NCBI GenBank assembly: GCA_949126835.1
Contig: OX421495.1
Span: 3,791,011 to 3,855,010, forward strand
Source of the DNA: Anisus vortex
Lineage: Eukaryota > Mollusca > Gastropoda > Planorbidae
Length of the DNA stretch: 64,000 bases
Reading direction: 5' to 3'
Position numbers and translations under genes: made by a program. The notes below the pieces were generated by a model that was not told the origin of the DNA, made no database searches, and worked only from the letters and a program-made list of their open reading frames with translations. The first letter of the stretch is position 1. Each line of letters starts with the position of its first letter. Positions 56,870 through 64,000 of the stretch are shown here, in pieces.

Positions 56870-58238
56870 CATGGGTCGGCAACCTAAGTCACGCGTGCCA
56901 AACTTGTCACGACAAGCGATTTTCCATGTCACGCGAGAGACCGCCAAGAGTTTATTTTTAAACAATTATGCAGTTGTTGTTATTATTAGGCTAATGTTAA
57001 AAAGATAAACTCCTTAAGGTTAAATGGACAAACAATTACTCCAGGAAATGTTTATTTTCGAATGTATAACGTAAATTAATTGCATCTCTCTTATTAAATC
57101 TTGTAATGAATACCATAATGCTGGAATTATATAAAGAAATAATAGTTAGTCAGTAGGCCTAATAGTCAGTAATATGTGTTATATTACAAAACAGAACTTG
57201 TTTGGCATCACTATTGAATCAAATTTAGAAACTTTATTTTAATTAACGGGAGATAATTAACCCATTTTATTTGCGCTAATATTTTAAATCTTATATTTCT
57301 TATTTTTCTTTTATAAAAGACTGGCTTACAACTTATAATTGTATAATGACCAAAATGTAAAAAGTAGTTGAAAATTATATAAATATTTTATGACTAAAAC
57401 ATTATATTCACACTTCTATAACATTACATTAACTACCCAGTTTGTATTATTACTACGTTTCAATTACGCTTAGAGATAATGATACAACGACAGTATATGT
57501 GTTAATCAAATTAAAGAAAATCTCACTTATAAGTTATAACTGAGAAAATAATATAATCAATAATTAGCAGTTGCTAGATCCTCGTCTTGACAGCCAAATG
57601 ATCAGGCTTACAAAATAATTACCATAAATTAATATGAAAGTTTAATAATAAATATTGTATTTGGTATAAATGCAAATAAAAACGAACACGTTAATTTTAT
57701 TTTTAATATTAAAACGCTTTAAAGATATTTTCTAGAAATTTTCTTTGCTTTTGGCCTTGGTCTTGCTACGGAGTTAAATTAATTGTCTTATACAAAGTAA
57801 TAAAACTTCACGGTAGTTACATTATATCTAGTCGAAATGGTCTGCTTCTTTCAATAAGGCCAAGAACAGAGAGATTTAGGAACTCTTTTTTGTTCCACTA
57901 TCAGTGAGAATCTTTTAAAAGAATCATCAGTCAGCCAGGAAATACAATGGCTCAATAGCTGACTCCTAAATGATACTTTTTCTTGTACGATAAATGGTAT
58001 GATAGTGTGCGCGAATGTCTATTGTGTTTGAGTACAAATGGTTCTTTAATATTGTTTTAATTACCGGTATGCTGAAAGACGGAATTTATGTAATCAATTC
58101 AAATTTCCATTTTTTTTAAATCAACAAAGCAATCTTATCTTATCTTAATAGAGCAGGTTGACATTTAGGCTGTTTGCACGATGAATGATTTAGAAATCCT
58201 AGTTTGGCACACCATTAGCAATAGGTTGCCGACCCCTG
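56870..58238 (+). mobile_element. hAT element, GGTCGGCAACC family, with perfect target duplication
   Basis: CATGGGTCGGCAACCTAAGT to AGGTTGCCGACCCCTG, 1,369 bp. GTCTACTT at 56,862-56,869 and 58,239-58,246. Interior is AT-rich and collinear with the long copies (GTCACGCGAGAGACC, GGGAGATAATTAACCC), but no transposase frame survives. It sits at the start of the Helitron-like copy 56,625-56,869. Confidence 0.9.
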
Positions 58239-58254
58239 GTCTACTTTATATATA

Positions 58255-58700
58255 GATCAAGCTAAATTGTCCGGCTTTACCCGGGGTAAAAATTACATAC
58301 GCCTATATAAGCTACAGATAAAAAAAAAACACAAGCTACAATGAAAAGAAAGCTATAATAAATTTAGAATATATAATTATTATTTATTTAGTAAAAATTT
58401 TAAAGGAAGTCATTTACAATAAATATTGTATTCGGGTTTAAAGTAAAGCATGTCTTTTTATTTAAAAAAAAGCTAGGAATCCCTGATGAGGAGAATCAGA
58501 TCCCCGTCTCCCGCATGCGTCTTAAATATGATTATTAGATTTTACTTACCGAAAACATTATAGTAAAGCTGTAAGTTCTGAAATTATTTACCCTCTTAAA
58601 AAAAGTAATGGAAATTTTTATTAAAGTAGAAAAAGAAACAGAAAACTATCAGTGAGGAATCGAACCAAGTCGTGGCAGTCCGTAACATTATTCGAATTCA
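58255..58700 (-). mobile_element. Helitron-like non-autonomous element, second copy
   Basis: CAAGCTAAATTGTCCGGCTT is the inverse of the 26,485-26,504 end, and 58,435-58,530 (GCATGTCTTTTTATTTAAA, CCCGCATGCGTCT) is the inverse of 25,745-25,830. It includes the inverse tRNA-like box GAGGAATCGAACC at 58,655, as at 25,608. Confidence 0.65.
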
Positions 58701-58766
58701 AATTCTGATTTAATGAAATATGGATTTCCAAATGAATTTCACAGATATTCTAAAATACGTGTATCC

Positions 58767-58770
<4 letters not shown>

Positions 58771-58834
<64 letters not shown>
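58771..58834. repeat. Poly-T tract, 64 bases
   Basis: Uninterrupted T64, 22 bp before a MITE. It could be a retroposed poly(A) tail on the minus strand; length may be imprecise in any assembly. Confidence 0.9.
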
Positions 58835-58835
<1 letters not shown>

Positions 58836-58856
58836 TATAAATGTCAGTTCATGCTA

Positions 58857-59100
58857 AGACTATAATAAGATGGATCGCTTGTTTTGATATTTCTGCTATT
58901 TGATACATTGATTGGTAATTCGCTATGATTTTCTCAATGGAAAATTAAGATTAAAATCGAACTATGAACACAGCGGAAACCTTTAGTGCAATCGCATGAG
59001 CGTAGAAGTCATTCAAGACAGCGTTATTGGTTGCGCACGGAAAAAAAAAAGAACATATAAGATTTACAAATAGAATAAGCGGTCAATCTTATTATAGTCT
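58857..59100 (+). mobile_element. MITE, AGACTATAATAAGATGG family
   Basis: AGACTATAATAAGATGGATC and GGTCAATCTTATTATAGTCT, with a shortened core (CGCTATGATTTTCTCAATGG, GGTTGCGCACGG). Confidence 0.88.
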
Positions 59101-59589
59101 TTGATTTATGCTGTGTACTCAGACTGCATAGTACCTCTTCTTCCGTTTCTTCAATCTCAATCTCATTACACATACACAAAACAAAGAAGTCTTCGCTTGA
59201 AGCAATACTATTTTACATATTAGTTATGTAGATCTGATGAGTGTGGATGTGACCTTGACATTGAGTTGAGTCGCCCCCTTCCCCCCCCCCACCTCAACAG
59301 ATCGTTGTTTTTTTTTTCATACCGCATCTTATCGTATAATATATTTCAGACGTGCCTCAATTACGACCTACGCTTTACATTTTTGAGTTTTAAATGATGT
59401 TAAGTTGTTTGTTTTCCTGACTGGTTAACGTAACCCATCCCATGCCCGATTGCCTTTTTTTTTTTCTTTTTTAAGTGGTTCATCCGAAAACAAACCAACT
59501 GTAAGTATCCTTCTTCCCTTGTGCATGATCTATTGTTGTTTCGAGTTGTCGCACACACGTTTTGTTTGAACAAAAATCTGGCAATGCTT

Positions 59590-60060
59590 CCGCCCTTGTT
59601 TTTTTTTTTTTTAATGACGTAACCGAGACGCTACCGCCATCTTATAATATAGAAGTGGGGGATGGGATGGGGGGGGGGTGCGCTCAATTAGAAAGAACAA
59701 GAAGTAGGGGTAACCGTGGTGGGGGTCGCCATGGGAACACCCGCCGCGGAAATGACATGCACGTGGGGGTGGAGATAAAACGTGTGTTTATTATTTGCCG
59801 CAGCGGATTGCGAGCGAAGATAGTTTAAAGGTAAGTGATGGAGGGGGGGGGGGGGGGTGGGGGAGGGAATAGGGGGGGGGAGAGGGAAAGCAGGATCGTG
59901 TTTACAAAATAATTAATTGGCCCTGTGTCTTCCTCGGGGTTTAAGTTGTAGGCTACTCAGCGGTTTCCTAATGCGTGCTTTGCGTTTGGTTCCAAGGGAG
60001 AGCGGCTGTACATTAAAGAATGCCCCGTGTGTGAGCGATATGTCTGGAAACTTTTGTGAA
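59590..60060 (+). promoter_or_regulatory. CpG-rich island with a strong donor, candidate first exon or promoter
   Basis: About 59,618-59,830 is dense in CpG (GACGTAACCGAGACGCTACC, CACCCGCCGCGGAAATG, TGCCGCAGCGGATTGCGAGC) within AT-rich DNA, and ends TTTAAAG/GTAAGT at 59,823-59,834. A second CpG-bearing unique stretch follows at 59,935-60,050. An in-frame TTG-to-stop ORF here lacks homology. A 5' exon of a + strand gene beyond the window is possible. G-runs at 59,664 and 59,843 may be length-variable. Confidence 0.3.
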
Positions 60061-60149
60061 TAAAACGTGTTGCGTTATGTTGTATGTAGCTTCATATGCA
60101 GTAGAATGGCTGTTAAGAATTATAGTGCAGTAGCATCAAAGGCTCGAAG

Positions 60150-60390
60150 TTTACTGCAGTAACACTGGCTTTAGTCTAACTATAGTAACACATGATTTAG
60201 TTTACTGCAGCAACACAGGCATTAGTTTACTGCAGTAACACTGGCTTTAGTCTAACTATAGTAACACATGATTTAGTTTACTGCAGCAACACAGGCATTA
60301 GTTTACTGCAGTAACACTGGCTTTAGTCTAACTATAGTAACACATGATTTAGTTTACTGCAGCAACACAGGCATTAGTTTACTGCAGTAT
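60150..60390. repeat. 76-bp minisatellite
   Basis: CTGCAGTAACACTGGCTTTA recurs at 60,154, 60,230 and 60,306, each followed by ACTGCAGCAACACAGGCATT; about 3.2 units. Confidence 0.88.
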
Positions 60391-60568
60391 CATGGTTTGA
60401 CCTTTACTATTTTGACATGGGCTAACGATTATAAAAGTAAAATGAATTTGCAGTTTACCGTAGAAATACTATTTGACATTGACTAGAGAAGGGGTCGGCA
60501 ACCTAAGGGACGCGTGCGAGACTTGGCAGGCAGAGCGATTTTAAATGGCACGCGAGAGACCTCTAAGA

Positions 60569-61798
60569 CGGGTATATCAAACGTGCGGCCCGCGTGCCGC
60601 ATGCGGCCCTTTGCAAGCATGTGTGAGGCCCGCACAAAAGATACTCTAATTGTCTCATTTAATGGCGAAAATTGCAGTTTTAATACTTTATATCTGGGTA
60701 TATACAACAGAAATCTGGACATTATAAAACCAACCATCGATCCTGCGATAAATATGAGGGCTTAATCTGTGTTTCAAGACTCAAGGAATTGAAAGCTAAC
60801 TTGATACAGCAATAGACATGTTTTACAAAAATAGATCAAGCCAATGTCGCTTCTATTACTGCAAGCTATGAACTAAGCCGAATGGTCGCCATGAGTCGTC
60901 ATCTAGCGTTTGCTGTGGACACTACTGCACATTTAAGTGATCTTAATTTAAAATTACAAGGCAAAAACAAACTCATCACTCAGTTGTACGACGACATCAA
61001 GTATTTCATTACAAAACTAAGATTATGGAAGACACAGTTGTCACGTGAACATTTGATTCATTTTCCTAACTGCAAAGAACTAAAAAACCAGGCCAATGCT
61101 GAATCTGTACTTACCTTTGCTGAATATGAGAGTCACATAGAGTTATCGTCGAAAGAGTTCCAGGAAAGATTGAGTGATTTCTCATCTTTTGAATGCCATT
61201 TTGCATTATTCTCGGCACCATTCAACTTTGATGTTGACAAAGCAGAGGAAAACTTGCAGATGGAGCTATTAGAAATGCAGTCTGATTCTACAATCAAAGC
61301 AAAGTATCTAGAAGTCGGGATACCTGGCTTCTATTCATACCTTCCTGAAAAGTTTACAAACTTCAAAAAGTTTTCAATTAGGATTATGGCAATGTTCGGA
61401 TCCACCTATGTGTGAACAGTTATTTTCTTCATAAAATTAACAAAAACTTCTCAGAGAACAAGGCTGACCGATGAACACTTGTCATCCCTGATGAAGGTCG
61501 GAACTGCAAACACATTTCAGCCAGATATACGAAAAATTTTCATAAAAAGGAGGCATCAAACCTAAGGACACTGATTAAACTGTAAAAATGATTGAATGTT
61601 CTTAAATAAATGTTGGATTACAATTGTTATTTTTGGCGTTGTGGGGCGTTAGCTTAATTAAGCCGTTGTAGTAGGCGTGCAAATAAATTAAATATATTTC
61701 ACTTAGATCACAGTGTTTCTTATATTTGTTGTATGGCCCTCCGGTAAACTCAAAGTATCTTATGCGGCCCATTGTGCTTTTTGAGTTTGACACGCCTG
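60569..61798 (+). mobile_element. hAT transposon with transposase pseudogene, perfect 8-bp target duplication
   Basis: Ends CGGGTATATCAAACGTGCGG and TTGAGTTTGACACGCCTG (inverse CAGGCGTGTCAAACTCAA). CTCTAAGA at 60,561-60,568 and 61,799-61,806 is an exact 8-bp duplication. GCGGCCCGCGTGCCGCATGC near the left and TATGCGGCCCATTGTGC near the right are sub-terminal inverse blocks. Inserted into the left end of another hAT element. Confidence 0.92.
60882..61560 (+). pseudogene. hAT transposase, C-terminal half (GTF2IRD2/ZBED-like), frameshifted
   Basis: Open for 177 codons (60,882-61,415): HLSDLNLKLQGKNKLITQLY, LRLWKTQL, SKEFQERLSDF, FNFDVDKAEENLQMELLEMQ, AMFGSTYV. This is the GTF2IRD2/EPM2AIP1-like hAT transposase type and includes the region before the C-terminal dimerisation motif. 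A single-base frameshift at about 61,413 moves the expected CEQLF and TDEHLSSLMKVGTANTFQPD pieces (61,410-61,530) into other frames. The N-terminal zinc finger and most of the catalytic domain are deleted. Confidence 0.85.
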
Positions 61799-62479
61799 CT
61801 CTAAGAGGTGTTTCCTGCTGAATTTTGTTTCCAGTATTGAATAAGGAGAACCAACTGCTGAAGTCGATGTTTCTGAGTATTTCAGTGAGTTGAACTTGCA
61901 TTTACAAAGACCGGGTCAAACAGCTCTTGAACTGTTAGACAGCTGGAATGGATTTGCATTGAAACTGGACATATCTTGCTGTGAATTCAATTTTAAAACA
62001 CTTAACTACATGTACTTACTTCCCTAATTTATGGCATATATTAAGATATTGTCACAGACCGCAGTTTTGGTCGATCTATTTTATTAGGTATAGTAAATCA
62101 CTTTTTTAATTTAGGCTCTGTCTAGGGGATGGGCGAAAACTGCTGTCTGGACTTTACGAAATACAACTAACAAATTATACATCTAATTAAGTGAATTAAA
62201 TCAACAGAGATCTTCGGGGTTCAATTAACTGAATAGGTAAATTTATTATAAAATAGAAAGCAAATTAAATAGAACAAAGAATATAATAAAGAATACAATA
62301 GTTTACATCAGCACACAAACTATTGACCCAAGATTACGTCAACTTTGACCTTACAGAGGTCAGTATATGTCGCACGAACAATGAAATGAAAGATTGCTAG
62401 ACCAAAATGGGAATAGCAATGTTATTACAGAAACTCCCGTAAAGGATAAGTGCATTAATCAATACACAAAGTAGTAAAA

Positions 62480-62630
62480 TACTACAGTATTACACATTAT
62501 ACAGTGTTATACATTATACAGTGTTCAACTGTTAATACAGTGTTACTACTACAGTGTTACTACTATTAATACTGTGTTACTACTATTAATACTGTGTTAC
62601 TACTACAGTGTTATTACCATAGTGTGCCCA
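62480..62630. repeat. Degenerate tandem repeat TACTACAGTGTTACTA
   Basis: CAGTGTTACTACTATTAATA and TTATACAGTGTTATACATTA variants repeated about ten times. Confidence 0.7.
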
Positions 62631-62672
62631 AATAGTAACGAGGTTTAATTATTATTGTAATCTCTTTTATGA

Positions 62673-62893
62673 AGCCGGCTGGCCTAGCGGTTAGATCACC
62701 GGACTGTCAACCAAAAACCATCTGACAGGTCGCGGGTTCTAGCCCGGCCGCCGACGGATCCCTGTCGCCCTGCAGGAGTTTTGGGCCTGTAAACATATTT
62801 GCGCCAGCAGGCAGCAGTGTGTTTACAGAGCGCACTGAGCATGCTGAAATAGCATGGATAGAAGCGCTATATAAGTAACTTACGAGCTTAAGT
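62673..62893 (+). mobile_element. tRNA-derived SINE, family 1, best copy
   Basis: Head GCCGGCTGGCCTAGCGGTTA (box A) through ACCGGACTGTCAACC to CGCGGGTTCTAGCCCGG (box B, 62,731-62,747), then body CCTGTCGCCCTGCAGGAGTT, TTTGGGCCTGTAAACATATT and GAAGCGCTATATAAGTAACT. The head resembles a tRNA gene with a long anticodon/variable region, but the shared body at 9362-9478 shows it is a SINE. Confidence 0.82.
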
Positions 62894-63723
62894 TTAAGGA
62901 AAGCAAAAACACAGTCGTCTTGCACGGCCAGGACTCTCTCAGCAACTGTAGTATTAATGGGCCTTTTTTCAGAAGTACATTGAAGCACTCAAAGCGGAGC
63001 TTTATAAACAAAGGCAAGACTTTCAAATCCATACCACATCAACCCTGACTGAATTTATCCAACTACATCCATCTTAGATGTAGATATTTTTTTTTAAGTG
63101 GCGGGATAATGACCATTTTAAAATGCAGCAAACTGAATTTTAAACACAAAATTGGGCATCGAAACCCTAGATTTGTATAAAAAATAATAATAATAAAAAA
63201 GTAGTATTTGTTATGTAAAAAAACATGACTTTTTTAAGCATCACTACTATAACAGAATCAAATTAATTTGGAAACTTTATTTTAATAAAAGGGAGATAAT
63301 TAAACCATTTTCTTTATACTAATATTTCGAATATGTTTAATTTTTTTTAAAATATAAAATAATAAATCGTTTACATTTTATATGTATATAATTATCAAAC
63401 TATAAAATATAGTTCAAAATGATATAAATATTTTATGACTAAAGAATTTATATGTACATTTTTAAACACGACATTAATTACCCAGTGTAAATGATTACTT
63501 TGTATCTATTCCGTTTAATGATAGTACCGTATGCGCTTTGATAGGATAAACAATTAAAGAGAACATCTCAGTGAATATTATAATCAATAAAATATTATAA
63601 AATATTATAATCAATATTATCAGTTGATAGATATGTATCTTGACAACTAAATGATAACCTTTACAAAATAGTTACTATAAATGTGAAAAATTGGTAATAT
63701 AATTTTGTATTTGGTATAAACAT

Positions 63724-64000
63724 AGACTATAATAAGATGTACCGCTTGCTCTATTTTTAGAGCTTATATCAACTTTTTTTCCGTGCGAAACCAATAAGGC
63801 TGTCTTATATTACTTCTACGCTCCTCGTTGTTTCTTAAAATGTTTCCGCTTTATGCAACTTTCGATTTAAATTTTTCATTGAGAAAATCGAAGCGATTAA
63901 ATAAAACGGAAGTGCAAAGGAAACAACGAATCGGAAATTCCGAAAATCAGTGTTTCGAGTCATCATATAGCAGAAATACTAAAGCAGGCGGTCCATGTAT
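63724..64000 (+). mobile_element. MITE, AGACTATAATAAGATGG family (cut by window end)
   Basis: AGACTATAATAAGATGTACC, full core, and GGCGGTCCATGTAT at the window edge; only the last about 12 bp are missing. Confidence 0.85.

Larger units (their letters stand above)
60488..63723 (+). mobile_element. hAT element, GGTCGGCAACC family, long copy split by insertions
   Basis: Left end AGGGGTCGGCAACCTAAGG. After the inner hAT (60,569-61,798) it resumes with AGAGGTGTTTCCTGCTGAAT, encodes broken transposase pieces (LNLHLQRPGQTALELLDSWN around 61,890-61,960; FFQKYIEALKAEL around 62,965-63,005), is interrupted again at about 62,040-62,950 (containing a SINE), and continues through GGGAGATAATTAAACC (63,291) until a MITE at 63,724. 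The right end lies beyond the window. Confidence 0.75.

Noticed and set aside
58771..58834. T64 as a sequencing gap
   Set aside because: Gaps are normally N; a long homopolymer next to a MITE in repeat-rich DNA is plausible, though its exact length is uncertain.
60882..61415. 177-codon ORF as a domesticated host gene
   Set aside because: It sits between transposon ends with an exact 8-bp duplication and is frameshifted just before the conserved C-terminal motif.
62673..62750. tRNA-like sequence with box A and box B
   Set aside because: Shares its non-tRNA body with 9362-9478, so it is a SINE head, not a tRNA gene.

Overview
This 64-kb window is AT-rich animal genomic DNA with introns. Its two conserved genes and its transposon load fit a lophotrochozoan, most likely a gastropod mollusc. 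The species is not identifiable from the sequence alone, and the clade is an inference.

Two protein-coding genes can be supported, both on the + strand. (1) Positions 1-10,444 hold the last 11 coding exons of a gamma-tubulin complex component 6 gene (TUBGCP6). The exon phases join without a break into 548 residues and end in a conserved GCP6-type C-terminus. Its introns carry a LINE remnant amplified into a 223-bp tandem array, several minisatellites, SINEs and a small hAT-like MITE. (2) Positions 40,674-41,620 are one large GC-rich exon of Pax1/9, with a complete paired domain, the octapeptide and no homeodomain. The exon needs an upstream start. The best candidate is a four-base coding exon (ATGG, then GTAAGT) at 25,254-25,257, which would make intron 1 about 15.4 kb; a second candidate lies at 23,590-23,596.

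Nearly everything else is transposon-derived and heavily nested. Families recognised: a CR1/L2-like LINE with GATAA-type tails (about a dozen pieces); a second LINE with a decayed reverse transcriptase (15.07-16.57 kb); an RTE endonuclease piece (about 56.0-56.6 kb); an RTE-like C-terminus (52.9 kb); a LINE C-terminal zinc-knuckle piece (49.7-50.05 kb); two tRNA-derived SINE families; a hAT superfamily whose ends read GGTCGGCAACC; an inner hAT with a frameshifted GTF2IRD2/ZBED-like transposase and a perfect 8-bp target duplication (60,569-61,798); a roughly 250-300-bp MITE with AGACTATAATAAGATGG ends (ten or more copies); Helitron-like termini; 81-bp TTAA-flanked mini-elements; and several other inverted-repeat elements. 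Tandem repeats include a 62-bp satellite of 34 nearly identical units (37.48-39.60 kb) inside the proposed Pax1/9 intron 1, a 16-bp GATA-type array (53.7-54.15 kb) and numerous smaller minisatellites.

Layout: 1-11 kb TUBGCP6; 11-22 kb nested LINEs and DNA transposons; 22.7-25.3 kb G-rich, CCAAT-containing sequence and the candidate Pax1/9 start; 25.3-40.7 kb proposed intron 1 full of repeats; 40.7-41.6 kb Pax1/9 main exon; 41.6-46 kb largely unique AT-rich sequence with one GC-richer island; 46-64 kb a dense transposon mosaic with one CpG-rich candidate promoter near 59.6-59.85 kb. I did not find a new multigene system. The most unusual content is the transposon nesting, which can be dated in relative order, and the recently expanded satellite beside a developmental regulator.
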